DNA of 64,000 nucleotides from Nageia nagi (lineage: Eukaryota; Pinophyta): assembly GCA_050084985.1 (NCBI GenBank), contig JBITNC010000002.1:8370001-8434000 (forward strand), in the 5' to 3' direction. Positions within the stretch are counted from its first letter, which is position 1. Every line of letters begins with the position of its first letter. Shown in pieces: positions 13,742 to 24,710 of this stretch. The translations under genes and the position numbers were made by a program. The notes below the pieces were generated by a model. The model was not told where the DNA came from and searched no databases. It worked only from the letters and a program-made list of their open reading frames with translations.

Positions 13742-13754
13742 CATTAAGGGGGAG
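13742..13754 (+). promoter_or_regulatory. Polypurine tract
   Basis: ATTAAGGGGGAG directly abuts the TG of the 3' LTR. This is the expected primer for plus-strand synthesis in LTR retrotransposons. Confidence 0.8.
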
Positions 13755-14230
13755 TGTTGGAACGTATAATGCATTATTGTAAATAGATGTATTAAATATT
13801 CTATGTAAATTCACTAATACTTAAGGGTATTATTTGATACTTTAAGTATTTTAGTGAATATAATAATGTTACTTATCCTACACTCCAAGTCACGAGCATG
13901 CCCCTTGGATCAAAGATGTGCATGTCATGCTTAGATCATCCAAAGAGGGATTTTTGCTTATAAATAGAAGGCTCCCTCTTTGTAACAATATACCAATTGT
14001 GGAGTAAGAATATGCTATAGGATAGAAGTGTAAGAGTTGATATTAGGAGAATTGTAAGAGAGTTATATTTGTGAAAGAAGTAAAGATCTAGTTAGTGCAT
14101 GTACTCCTAATTGGAAGAACCACTTTAATCTTATGTTGTAAGATTGCTTTGTGTACTTGTTGGATGTAATTATGAGCTTTCATGTGATCTTGGTAGTTTA
14201 GTAATTATATTGTTAGTGTTAGTTCCTTCA
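13755..14230 (+). repeat. 3' LTR of non-autonomous element copy 2
   Basis: Runs from TGTTGGAACGTATAATGC to TTAGTTCCTTCA, 476 bp, equal in length to the 5' LTR. Differences from the 5' LTR are spread along its length, so the insertion is older than the copia element at 45344-53945. Confidence 0.9.
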
Positions 14231-14546
14231 ATTTGATGGTATTCCGAGGGTTTACTTCTACCTTCAATGGTTATCTAGATTTCAAGAAGGGCTCTTTTGA
14301 TGGAGAGGATTCAAGATCTAAGGGAGTGAATCTATCTCATGATTCTATAGTTATTTAGTGTTGGAGATTACAGAGTGTTGTGACCTAATTGGCTCCCTTG
14401 AGGTCAATGATTGCCATTGGTCTTGGTATTATATTGTGTTTATTGCATATCATTTATATATAGCTAAAGGAATTTATATCTCATTTATATGTGTTGTATT
14501 TCATACTTGTGCATGCGTTGGATTTCTTATGCTTCATGGTACATGT
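14231..14546. other. Unassigned sequence between LTR element and solo LTR
   Basis: 316 bp with no convincing gene. A 63-codon frame at 14358-14549 has no recognisable domain. The flanks of the solo LTR (before 14547 and after 15012) read as one older AT-rich repeat. Confidence 0.4.
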
Positions 14547-15012
14547 TGAAGAAATTAACCCTTTTTGAATTAACTTCTAATCTCTCAAGATCTCAAGAAG
14601 GCACTTACAACATCAACACAATACCATAATAACTCAAGCCAATCTCACAAATAACATAATATATAAAGTGGTTCCTCGCTCCTTGGAAGTACATCCACTA
14701 ACTAAGATCTTTTTATTCTCAATGGACTCTCTTACAAAATTTCTCCTCTCTCTCTTTCTCTTTGAAACTCAAAACCTATACCAAAGCTTGCATAATAATT
14801 GTACAATATGAGAGGGGGTGGGTCTAATCTATTTATAAGAAGAAACCCACTCTATATTTAACCCCTTTTTTATATTTAATCCTTTACCTATTTTTAATCC
14901 TATTTCTATTTTTATTCCCTTAATGCTTTAAGGTATCTAATGATACTTTAAGCATTAAGTGAATTTATATTAAATAGAAATATTACACAATATTACATTA
15001 CAAATCCTCACA
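14547..15012 (-). repeat. Solo LTR of the copia-related family
   Basis: On the plus strand it runs from TGAAGAAATTAACC to ACAAATCCTCACA. It has the same plan as the LTRs at 45344-45834 and 53455-53945, including the downstream block AAAGTGGTTCCTCGCTCC, a TATTTATAAG promoter region, and a terminus that reads TGTGAGGATTTGTAATG on the minus strand. No primer binding site or polypurine tract lies beside it. Flanking pentamers are CATGT and CATTT, a likely target duplication with one mutation. It probably arose by LTR-LTR recombination. Confidence 0.75.
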
Positions 15013-15289
15013 CATTTATGAGCCATTCGTTAGCATTTTGATATATTATTCATTGTTATATGCTTACAAATGCTATACATTAGTGTTTGGATGTATTGAA
15101 AATTGAATCTTGCTTGTTATACTTGGATGTTGGCATTTTGGGTATTTGAATGTTTAATATGAATGCCCTAACCCTAACATTGCATGCTTAAGGGTTTGAT
15201 TATGTATTGTGGATTCCTTAGACCTGACATTGGGGCTTGATGATCTTGTATTGCTAGTTTGTGGTTGAATTTAAAATTTGGATCATCAC

Positions 15290-16205
15290 ACCTTTTGAGG
15301 TAGATAATATGATATCTTTTGCTAGAAGAGGAGGCCATTATAGAGAACATAATCAAATTTATTTAAGAGTATTGTATGTACATGGATGCATACCTTATTA
15401 ATTTTTAGGGGATTATGAAGTGCATATTTGATAGATTGTATGTACAGGCATGCATGCCTTATTAGTTTTTAGGGAATTGTGAGTTGCAGATTTGTTAGTA
15501 GTTATTTAGGATTTTATGTTTATAATAAATTCTTGGTTGAAATATATTGAGCAATTAAAGGAGACCTTTGATATGTGATATTTATAGAACATTGGTACTT
15601 GGTATGCAAGTACTTGCATAAAGCTTTATGCATCTTTAGAGGAGAGTTTATATGATGTAGGTGAATGGGCTTTGGAAATCCTTTAGGTTTAGTGTTTTCC
15701 ATAAACACTATCAATTTGGTGTTAGCCAAACTTGCAGAAGGTCTACACTATTAAGGTTGCATCATTGGCATGAAAAAGGGCAAACCTTGTAAATGGTCCC
15801 TAGAGTTGGATAGTGAGAGGTAGGAGACCTTTCGGTTGAGTGTTAGCCTTAAACATTGATGGGTTTGGTGATAGCCATAAACACTTGCAGATTTACCTTT
15901 CACATTTCTCTTAGGAATTCTCTTGAGGAATGGTTCTTATTCATGGATGTGGTGACTTTCTAAAATCATAAGAACTCAAGGGCTAAGTTCTTTTCAACCA
16001 AAGGAGAATGATGTAATCAAAGTTAGAGAGTTAGTTTAGTTAGCCTAGTAGTTGTCAAAATAGCTAAAAATAGGTAATTTTTATTAGGGGCTTAAAATAA
16101 GAAAAATTTCAAAAACATTGTAGCACACGGTATTGCATGTTTTTTTAGCATATTTAAAGGCATAGAATTAATGGAAAAAAATAGTGTGGATTTTTTAGTG
16201 CATTA
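15290..16205 (+). mobile_element. 3' portion of a short-LTR retrotransposon
   Basis: 15290-15660 is a direct repeat of about 40190-40475 (TTTTGCTAGAAG, then GAGGCCATTATAGAGAA), and 16009-16205 is a direct repeat of 38412-38598. At this locus the LTR-like block follows a purine tract (AAAGGAGAA), so it is the 3' LTR. At 38412 it precedes a primer binding site, so it is a 5' LTR. The two loci therefore hold opposite ends of the same family. No coding domains are seen. The open frames at 15174-15356 and 15520-15729 are on the other strand and unsupported. Confidence 0.65.
16009..16205 (+). repeat. 3' LTR (about 190 bp) of the short-LTR family
   Basis: Begins TGATGTAATCAAAGTTAG after AAAGGAGAA and ends GATTTTTTAGTGCATTA. 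It aligns with 38412-38598 over its whole length, with scattered substitutions. Confidence 0.7.
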
Positions 16206-17320
16206 ATTTGGCCCCACACCCTCCATTTCCTTCCAAATCTTTCCATAATACTCCTAAAGCCTTTGTAATTACAAGTAGATGGATTTTCTCTCCCTTGTAT
16301 GTCCATAAGCTTATCTATATATTGGAGAGACTTCCCCCTCTCATAAGGATGCAATTTTGAGCCTTCATACCATCACCCTTTCCTTAATGATTAGAATTCA
16401 CTATTTCTACTTATTTATCTCACTAAAATATATAGGAGAATATTATTAAAATGAACTCATTCATCCTTTTATCTCTTATCTTCATACATCTTTCCTCTAT
16501 CTAGTGTTTATGTAGGATTATTATTTATTTCATGGTTGTTTACGCAAGTCCAAATATAATGACCAAATTACCTACAACTTACTCCTAAGAAACTTAACAA
16601 TGGACAAAATCAAATCTAATCAACATTTTCAAGAAAGTATGCTTGTCATAAATAATTTAAATATTTTCTTAATTCATAAAAGGCATTTTTAGGACTTCAG
16701 TAAGCACCCATCAAGTCACACTTAAGGTAAATAATAGGTATACAACATCTCTTTTGACATTATGAATACATTTTTCATTTCATATGTCTTCCATTATCAT
16801 ATCAAACCTTAAGGCTTGATCCATTCTTGAGTTGAATCCTTTAGATGACATGGTAGCCCCTAAACACATTTTTAATTTGTATGAGTACAGATCTTCAAGT
16901 TTCTCAATGTTGGTTGCATTAAACACATGTCTCTTTTTAGTGTGGGCTAGAGTAGTTATGTAGTTTAGTTGTCAAAAATATTGTTAGGATAGTATTTTAT
17001 ACCTCAAAATATAATATAAAACATTAATTTATATTTAATTATAAAATATACTTAATTTGAATATTAAGTGTGAGCATATTTTGAATCTTATTTTTGTGCT
17101 TTCTCTTAAGTTGATTTTACATCTAATTTGGGCCTTTTTAAATATTGATTATATGTTTCTTTTAGTGCTTACTTCATACCTAAAACCAAAAAGAGAAAAA
17201 TTATGTGCTATGGTAGCATAAAGTAGGTGTTAAGAAAATATACTTGATTTTTAGCCAATAATCACCTTAAGTGTGCTCAAAGACATCAAAACATTTAGAA
17301 TTAATATGATTTTGGGTATG
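16206..17320. other. AT-rich intergenic DNA, no gene seen
   Basis: No domain-bearing frame on either strand. Part of 16640-16960 has faint protein-like stretches on the minus strand but no recognisable motif. It is probably a decayed repeat. Confidence 0.4.
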
Positions 17321-17722
17321 AATTAGGTGTAAATTATATTTTATCTAGTAGTGAAAGAACTATTATGTTATTAGTGGTATGAGGACAAAATCAAGAACAT
17401 ATATTTCATAGTAAACTATAACCATTATCAACATAGCATGACTACATATAACTATGTGAGCTTGTTAAAGAAAATCTAAACAATTTATAATTGCATGCAG
17501 TATAGTAAACTATAACCATTATCAAAATAGCACATAGTACATTCATCAATTAGGTGTAAATATATTTTATCTAGTAGTGAAAGAACTATGATGTTATTAG
17601 TGGTACGAGGACAAAATCAAGAACATATATTTCATAGCAAATAACCATTATGAACATATCATGACTACATTTAACTATGTGAACTTGTTAAAGAAAATCT
17701 AAACGACTTAGTATTGCATGCG
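17321..17722. repeat. Tandem duplication with period about 227 bp
   Basis: The block starting AATTAGGTGTAAAT at 17321 recurs at about 17548. Both contain TTTTATCTAGTAGTGAAAGA, GAGGACAAAATCAAGAACAT and, near their ends, ATTGCATGC. The second copy has small deletions. Non-coding. Confidence 0.8.
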
Positions 17723-18507
17723 GTAGAAGAATCAAAGAAAAAGAATTTCATTGCATATCTTGAATAACATAACCTATGCATATATTTATCTTTGGATAAA
17801 ATTTGATAGGTTATGTCAACCATTAGAATTTAAAGATGTTAAAAGATACCATTTGTTCATTCATATAATAAATACATTTAGCAAAGGATAGATACAAACA
17901 TAAAATAAATAATAGATATATAAAATAATAGATAGATAACATATATAGAATTATTATCCAAAATGGCATAACATATCAAATGATAGATTAAAAAACCTTA
18001 CCTTAAACTAAACCTAAGAATCTCATTGTGTATCTTATATGATAAAATATATCTTGAATACACTTATCTTATTTTAAAATAATCCAAAAAATTACATTAC
18101 TTATTCTAGATAATATAATGTATCATGAATACCTTTAACAAAGAAAAACTAAATAACCTTGTCTTATTAAAGATGTGAAACCTAAAATAATTTTTCAACC
18201 TTACTAGAAAGGCGAGACAAAAGTTTTTAATATAACATACTCTACAAGCACTAATTAATAGTTCTATCTTAGTAAGAATAAAACTTTTATCGTAGAACGA
18301 TATCCCATGAACATTTATTTTTTCGTACTTTTATGCTTCTGCTACTTACTATAACTAATCCACTGTGATGTATGATAATTCATTTAGGCAACTTGAGTTT
18401 AGGTCAAAAGTGAAGTCCACCATACCCTCGGTAATAAAGTTTGGACCGTTCCGGCCAAAGTAAATTTCTAACATTCATCTTCTGCAAAGAGCAGAAACGA
18501 AAAGGAA
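17723..18507. other. AT-rich 3' flank of the receptor kinase gene
   Basis: No gene seen. On the minus strand, AATAAA at 18314-18319 (TTTATT on plus) lies about 190 bp past the kinase stop codon and is a candidate polyadenylation signal. Further left the sequence is simple AT-rich DNA. Confidence 0.4.
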
Positions 18508-20886
18508 TCATCCATTGGAGGCCATGGAAAGAGACGCGGCTTCGCTCTCCTCAAGCCAATACGCCATCAAGCTGTTGGGCTCTGCAACGAGGGCTTGAAG
18601 AGACATGGGCACGGGTGGCACCGCAACATCCTCATTGCCTTCCAACATCTGCACGACTCGTCTCATCGACGGCCTTGCATCTTCGTCGTCCTGGATGCAC
18701 CATCCCACCACCATCGCAGCTCTTTTAACTTGTTGTGCGTCTGCGTTGTTGTGGAGTGTCTTATCGAGCAAAGCGTCGGTGTTTCCAGCATTGATCTGAA
18801 TCGTAGCCCATGTCGGAAAGAACACCTCACTGGATTTCGAGTGGGTGCCCATGTTTCTTCTACCCGCAATTATCTCCAGAAGTGTCATGCCGAAGCTGTA
18901 GATATCGGCCTTGGGAGTGATAGGCAGCCCAGATACCCACTCGGGGGCCAAGTAACCTCTCGTTCCTCTCATCGTGGTGAGCACACGGCTAAACTCTCGT
19001 CCTACCAGTTTTGCCAGGCCGAAGTCAGCCACCTTGGGGCAGAAATCGTAGTCGAGGAGTATGTTCTCCGGCTTAATGTCGCAGTGGATAATACAATCTC
19101 TGCAATTCTCGTGCAGGTAAAGTATTCCTCGGGCAGTTCCCAGGGCGATATCGAAACGCGTTTTCCAGTCCAAGGTGCTAGATTCCTTAGCGGATTTAGG
19201 GAACAGAAACCTGTTGAGGGAACCGTTGGGCATGTAGTCATAGACCAGAAGTCGGTGGGAGCCCTCAGAGCAAAATCCCCGCAGTCGGATGAGATTGACG
19301 TGTTGTATGATTCCGGTGGTGCTCACCTCCGCCCGGAATTGCTTTTCTCCCTGCATCGAGCCCTCCAGCTTCTTTACCGCCACGTGGGATTTGTCCAGCA
19401 GGGTTCCCTTAAAAACCGATCCGAATCCCCCGCCGCCTAGCCTCTCAGAGAAGTTCTCGGTGATGACTTGGAGCTCGCGGTAGCTGAACACGGTTAGCAA
19501 AGCCGGCACGTTCTCAGACGAGTTCAGCGGCCTTTGCCGGCGTCGGCAAAAGAAACAAAAAAGCACAATCACGGTCACTATTAAGGCCAGCACGGCTGCG
19601 GCGCCGCCCGCCGCGCCCACTACGTTGGTCTTCTGCGACTCTCTCTTCAACACGTCGGCGGCGGCCACCCTGACGAACAGGTTTTCGGTTGTGCCCACCG
19701 ACGCGTCCTTCAGATTGATCAGGTCACTGAACCATCGACGGCACGTTAAGTTCCCGACATCGGCATAGGCTGTACAAGAACAGTTACGGAGACAGTCCTC
19801 CTGGCAGTTTGCCGTGGTGGACTCAACGGCGTAAGGAGGAGTATTTTTCCCAATGACCTCGATGAAGCCGTCCGTGGTCTTGTTGCCACCAGCCTGACAG
19901 TCTAGGGCGGTCCGACGGACGCACCCGCCGTACCAGATCTTCGCCTGCCAGGTCGGATTTTGTGCGGGGGTAAACCCCTCCAAGCAGTTGCAGAATTCGA
20001 CGTCGTTCGCTCGGCAGGAAGCGTAGGGTCCGCAGAGAGCGTATACTTGGCACTGGTCCAGCGGCTGCACCCAGAAGGAGTTCCACTCGTCTTTTGTCTT
20101 CAGAATAGTGGATAATTCGATGTTGCCGTTCTCCGACAAGACGAAACGTGCCAGAATATTTGCAGTCTCTTTGACGGAATACGTGAAGTACTTGTAGGTG
20201 CCGTTATCAAAGAAGATGAAGTTATACTTGTGCTGTCCCTTCATTTCAGGGACATAGCTGAAGAACCCGTCGTTCCACACGCCGGATTCCCAGTACTTTT
20301 CCGAGCTCCGCCGCATTAGCACTAATTGATTAGACAAATCGGGATCCAACTGGAGGTTGTACAGCCCATTGCTCGGATCCCAGGGGCTCTTCCACGCTGT
20401 CAGCTTCCGACTCACACTTATCTTCATCCCGGGCAGCAATGTGTTACCCGGGTTGTCGAAGCTCTGCCAAGTAATCTCCAACTTGTTGTCCGCGCCATAC
20501 ACAATCAAATTCCCGGCGTCCGTTATGAGAGCAGACGACGCCTTCCTGGTGCCGTTGGTGGACCAGATGACGGAATTCTCGTACGACAGCACCAGGCTTC
20601 CGTTCTCTGTAAGCTTCAGAATGCCGAAATTGCTCTTGAGTGGGTGGTCTCTGTTGGCGACCCAAGCGATGGTCCTGACAGGAATTTGGGCGTACCAGAT
20701 GCCGACATACCAGTTTCCCGTCTTGCTGATGTTGAAAAAACCCAATTTGAAGGTGCCGTTGACAGACGTTAGAGTTTGGACACCAGTGAGAGTTTCACCC
20801 ACGGCCATGGTGTCCGCGCCATCGCAAGCAGGCGTAAACAAAAGCAGGGGCAAAGCCACCAAGGCCAAACATCTGGCCGCATTCAT
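18508..20886 (-). CDS. G-type lectin S-receptor-like serine/threonine protein kinase
   Basis: The predicted plasma-membrane receptor kinase has 792 residues in one exon, a normal length for the SD-2b-like intronless group. Residues 1-23 look like a cleavable signal peptide. A B-lectin (bulb-type mannose-binding) domain spans roughly 30-150, with an S-locus glycoprotein part at about 185-300 including the cysteine-rich CQVYALCGPYASC segment. The PAN domain is at about 330-410 (C361, C365, C369, C371, C382). The transmembrane helix is about 421-447, followed by basic CRRRQR. The kinase domain is about 480-755: glycine loop GGGGFGSV at 484, catalytic K505, HCDIKPEN at 601-608, DFG at 621-623, APEW at 647-650. 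HCD instead of HRD makes it a non-RD kinase, a type often tied to immune signalling. The ATG at 20886 gives the signal peptide directly. Coding GC is far above its surroundings. All catalytic residues are present and no break is seen. Ligand and substrate are unknown. Confidence 0.95.
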   Translation of the reverse strand: MNAARCLALVALPLLLFTPACDGADTMAVGETLTGVQTLTSVNGTFKLGFFNISKTGNWYVGIWYAQIPVRTIAWVANRDHPLKSNFGILKLTENGSLVLSYENSVIWSTNGTRKASSALITDAGNLIVYGADNKLEITWQSFDNPGNTLLPGMKISVSRKLTAWKSPWDPSNGLYNLQLDPDLSNQLVLMRRSSEKYWESGVWNDGFFSYVPEMKGQHKYNFIFFDNGTYKYFTYSVKETANILARFVLSENGNIELSTILKTKDEWNSFWVQPLDQCQVYALCGPYASCRANDVEFCNCLEGFTPAQNPTWQAKIWYGGCVRRTALDCQAGGNKTTDGFIEVIGKNTPPYAVESTTANCQEDCLRNCSCTAYADVGNLTCRRWFSDLINLKDASVGTTENLFVRVAAADVLKRESQKTNVVGAAGGAAAVLALIVTVIVLFCFFCRRRQRPLNSSENVPALLTVFSYRELQVITENFSERLGGGGFGSVFKGTLLDKSHVAVKKLEGSMQGEKQFRAEVSTTGIIQHVNLIRLRGFCSEGSHRLLVYDYMPNGSLNRFLFPKSAKESSTLDWKTRFDIALGTARGILYLHENCRDCIIHCDIKPENILLDYDFCPKVADFGLAKLVGREFSRVLTTMRGTRGYLAPEWVSGLPITPKADIYSFGMTLLEIIAGRRNMGTHSKSSEVFFPTWATIQINAGNTDALLDKTLHNNADAQQVKRAAMVVGWCIQDDEDARPSMRRVVQMLEGNEDVAVPPVPMSLQALVAEPNSLMAYWLEESEAASLSMASNG

Positions 20887-21290
20887 TTCTGCGGATTATA
20901 GGATTTGGCTACCAATCTAAGAAAGCCCAAAGCTTTTTCTTATAGTACTTGAGCACAAACAGGTCAGCACTAGCAGTCATTTTGGACTTTGGTTGCTGTA
21001 TTATATGGAGTACAGTGGACTTTAGCTGCTGCTGGATTATAAATCAAAGTCTATGGATTTCGGTTGCTAGTTGCTTGTTTCAACAATGTATCCAGTCGTG
21101 TGGACTTTGGTTACAGGATTGTGATAAGTCAAGTTCTAGAAGTCAAGTTCGAGACAAACTACGAGTGATCTTGAAGGATGAAGTTTCGTATTGTCATCTA
21201 GTCTATGATGAGCTGTAAAGGCAAATCAACTCTTTAAAATGAATTTGAGATTAATTTGGTTGAAAAGATAGGAGGTGGTGATAGGGCTTA
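20887..21290 (-). promoter_or_regulatory. Promoter and 5' flank of the receptor kinase gene, partly duplicated elsewhere
   Basis: On the gene strand CATATAATAC at 20998-21007 is a plausible TATA box, about 110 bp before the ATG. Two TTGAC (W-box core) words lie at 21128-21132 and 21142-21146, a target of WRKY factors in general. From about 20936 to 21290 this flank is repeated in the same orientation at about 30456-30790 without the coding region. Assignment as promoter rests on position and these words only. Confidence 0.5.
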
Positions 21291-22550
21291 ACAATTAATA
21301 TACACCTTTTATTGATTTACCGTTATTATTAAAAAAGTAAGCAGTAATAGCCAAGTATATATTTACATCATAGCCGAGTATATATTTACATCCGTTGCTT
21401 ATAGAAATTCAGAAATTCAGTATCAGTAGACCAAAAAATGAGTATTCTACCATTTCAAAAAGATGATGTTTAACTTTCATAATTCTAGTTCTTCTTATGT
21501 ATCTTGATAAATTTGATATTATCAAAAGTTGAAAATAAGTTTTGGTAGGGTTCGTAATTTTTTTCCGATATATAGGTTTATCCTTTGGAAGGGGGTTAAT
21601 CGAAGTGAGATTAACCCTTTTTCCATTTTAAATAGAAACCACATCAAGAATGTTTTGTGTTGAAATCGATGATATGTTGGTCAAAATAGTGAAATTTTCT
21701 TGTATAGATGTAAGTTTGAATCCCTATAAAGCTATTTTGATAGCTACTAGGTCCAACACTTAGTTTTTTTCACCATTTTTTCTGACGTAGGGGTTAATCC
21801 TAGTTCGATTAACCTAAAAGGGATAAATGAAGTGCGATTAACCCTAAAATTGATAAACGTATTTTGATTGACCTTGACTTGGAAAATTTCCCAACATACT
21901 TGAAAAATGTACCATGTCATATTTATCAATGGTATAAGAGGAAATTGTGGAGGCTAGATAGCAAGCTCCTTTCAAAAATACTAATGTCTTAATGTGTTAT
22001 CTAGGGAAAGTCAAAGGAACATTTTGTCTTAATTTTTGCAATATAGATAATTGTCATCAACTCATTTCTAAATGCAAAAACAAACCTTACACATTGATGT
22101 TACGATTGTGAGTGCTTGATTTTACATTAAACAATCATTTCACTTTTTTAGATTGAAAATGTGTCATTGATATTTGTATTATAAATAGAGATAGATGTGG
22201 AGTCAAAGTAATCATAATGGTTTTATTATAATTGATTATGTTGTGATTGGATTTAGTAGGAAATGAAAGAATGGCAACAATGTTTAGATATGCTTGTTGA
22301 TGTCAAGGTTAGAGCATATGGAAGTATTGAAGAGCTAGAAGATCAAATCATGGAAAAGGGTGTAGAAGATCAAGGAATAAATGTAAGTTGTTATTTATAA
22401 TGTGTTACATACTTATGTATCTTTTTAACATAATTATATTTTTGCAAAACATTATATATTTAGATATTAATTATATGTTTTCAATTCATTAAAGGCTTTA
22501 GCTTGTTCTAGTTTACAAGTTTTTGGTATTTGTTTAGTTTGGTTATAGAT
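21291..22550. other. AT-rich intergenic DNA with GGTTAATC palindromes and one exon-like stretch
   Basis: Two inverted pairs of GGTTAATC/GATTAACC occur at 21594-21616 and 21792-21814, and a single GATTAACC at 21836-21843. An exon-like 41-codon stretch lies at 22260-22382. Otherwise nothing is recognised. Confidence 0.5.
22260..22382 (+). other. Candidate orphan exon (41 codons), function unknown
   Basis: Exactly 41 open codons lie between an AG (22258-22259) and a GTAAGT donor (starting 22383). The encoded peptide is acidic and helical-looking, with MKEWQQCLDMLVDVK early and SIEELEDQIMEKGVEDQGI late. Base composition is less AT-biased than the flanks. No neighbouring exons with matching phase were identified, and the family is not recognised. 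It may be a relic of a host gene or of a transposon gene. Confidence 0.3.
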
Positions 22551-24710
22551 GGGTGTAAGAAGTTGGGTTCACTTTAAAGTCAAAAAGTGGAAGTGTTTTC
22601 TTTGATTTTTAAGTTTGGATATGATTGATCTCAAAATTTGAAGCACTTAGACATCTAATCATGAAAAAGGTCACTTTGGTGAAAATGTAGTGCTCGGAGT
22701 CTAGTTTCCAAATATATAATTTTTCCTAATACCCAGATCATAGAATTTAAAATTCTATCGAATGAACAAAAACCACTTTAAAAAAAATAGTTTTTGGACC
22801 ATACCATGCGCATGTCCATCCACCAAAATTTAATTAAAACTAATGTATTTTTTAAAATCCTTTTAGGAAAAGATACCTAACACATTAGAGCTTGTCTTAG
22901 ATATTTTGCCATAATTTTTTCATTAGTATTTTTTTTTATTAATTTTATACCAAGCATGTTTGTGGTTTCGAAAAGTGCTCATCTCCGTCCACCATAATTT
23001 AATCTAAACTTAACCTTTTTTCAACTTTTTTTTTAATTATTATTCAGAATTATGTGAAGCATGTCCCTATATACTTTTTTTTCATAACTCTCAAAAAATA
23101 AAAACTCATTAAGAAAGTATGAGACCCTCATATTTCAAGTATATGGACCCATTTTACTAAAAAATAATACAAGAATATAAAATATACTCCAATTCTAAAA
23201 TAAATTATGTATTTGAATTCCTTACTCTTTCAACTATAATGGGTTTCAATTTCATGATAAAATTCAATCTAAATCACCATGAACTATATGCTTGAAGTTA
23301 CAATTTGTTACTGAGGCTGGTGGGTGGGTTTGGGAGGGTGAGTGAAATTTGAATATATCAGGATCCTGATATTTCTACAAGTAAAATATTAGCATCCCAA
23401 TTTTAATAACTATACCTAATAAGACCAAACCTATGAATTAGAGGGTGGGTTCCTTTGTTGAGGATACTAGCTTATGGAGGAGATGGTCAATGAGGGTATC
23501 AATTTCTAGCTAAAACTAGAGCATCGAGAAGATTGAACCACCTTAAGGGTCATCTTCGTACTTGTTTATGGTCAATGAGGGTATCCAAGTGGTAGAGCTC
23601 CATCATCACTTTCTTAGAGTCAATTGATATTTACAACAAAATATTATAGATAATATACATTTTATTATTATAGTAAAAATATAAAATAAGTGTGAATCTC
23701 CTATAACAATTTTCTCCCAAGAGAATCATGGATGCTAGACTATAGATAAAAGGAAATAGATCCATTCTCATGTATTTTTTATTTTTAAACAAAGGATAAA
23801 AGGTATAGAAAAAATATTTGGAGAGGTGGTAAGAGGGGTAAAGGGGGTTGGGCACATGTAGGTGTTGAAGCATGATGACTAGGAAAGACCTTGAAATAAA
23901 ATGTTCAATGCAAAGGATGCTTGCTTAGGCTCAAAGTAAGAAGTTAAATAAATTGGTATATGTGGAAGGATATCAAGCTTAAAGTGTAAATAAATTGGCA
24001 TATGCTCTTTAAAATCCTTAAAGTTTTTTTTTTATCTCTAGAAGAAAGAATTTAAAAACTAAAACATATGAAGGGATTCAATCTCTAATTTAACTACAAA
24101 CAATGTATTTCATTATGTGAATATATCCATCATAAAAATTTTGCATATAAAACTTCAAGAGGTAGGGATCCTAGAGTGGTAAGAATTACAAACCACCATA
24201 GGCATAGGATGTTTATGGAAAAGATTTAAAATTGTTCCCCTAAAAGATTTTTTTGGATTTGAAAGATTGCACTATATTTATAATGGATGAAAGAACATTA
24301 TCCCCATCATGAAGGTATTTGATATATGTATCTTTTATGAAATGATAAAGTTTGAGGAAGAATTATTCTATCATCCTATCCCCAAACTTCAACCAATTAG
24401 GATCGGCATAGACAACATACCTTTTTGTAAATATATGAGTAACTAAATATAATAAAAGCCTATGTATTTGATCCTTAGTTCCTTCATTAGGGATATAACC
24501 TTATGGAGGAGATGGTTAGTCCATTGACCTCATATATATAGTAGTAATACATCACCTAACTAGGGACATGTCCCTTGTGTATCATCTTATTAAGGATGAA
24601 TAATAATTATGGATAGGTTGTTATCTTGATTTTCCCTTATGTATCATCAAAACTATCTTGTTATCTTAAGGTACATGGATATTTCTTAAGGTTTTTATCT
24701 TATAAACTTG

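Larger units (their letters stand above)
5777..14230 (+). mobile_element. Complete non-autonomous LTR retrotransposon (LARD-like), copy 2
   Basis: Two 476-bp LTRs (5777-6252 and 13755-14230) flank about 7.5 kb. A TTGGTATTAGAGC primer binding site follows the 5' LTR and an AAGGGGGAG polypurine tract precedes the 3' LTR. The interior carries no recognisable gag or pol. It does share a leader block (about 8220-9230) and a 3' region (12640-12780, CTTGGCATCTCCGCGATGG) with the coding-competent copia element at 45344-53945. That suggests it could once have been copied in trans by a relative of that element. Flanking bases are ATTCA on the left and ATTTG on the right, so a target duplication is at best degenerate. 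Family knowledge: such pol-less elements are called LARDs. Confidence 0.8.

Noticed and set aside
15166-15178. CCCTAACCCTAAC, telomere-like
   Set aside because: Only two units; AT-rich plant DNA yields this by chance, and the similar AAGGTTAGGGTTA in the copia LTRs is part of the LTR.
18595-19440. 281-residue open frame on the plus strand opposite the kinase gene, and other long frames at 20326-20772, 20357-20920 and 19823-20086
   Set aside because: Antisense or alternate-frame shadows of the GC-rich kinase coding region; no domain and no independent start context.
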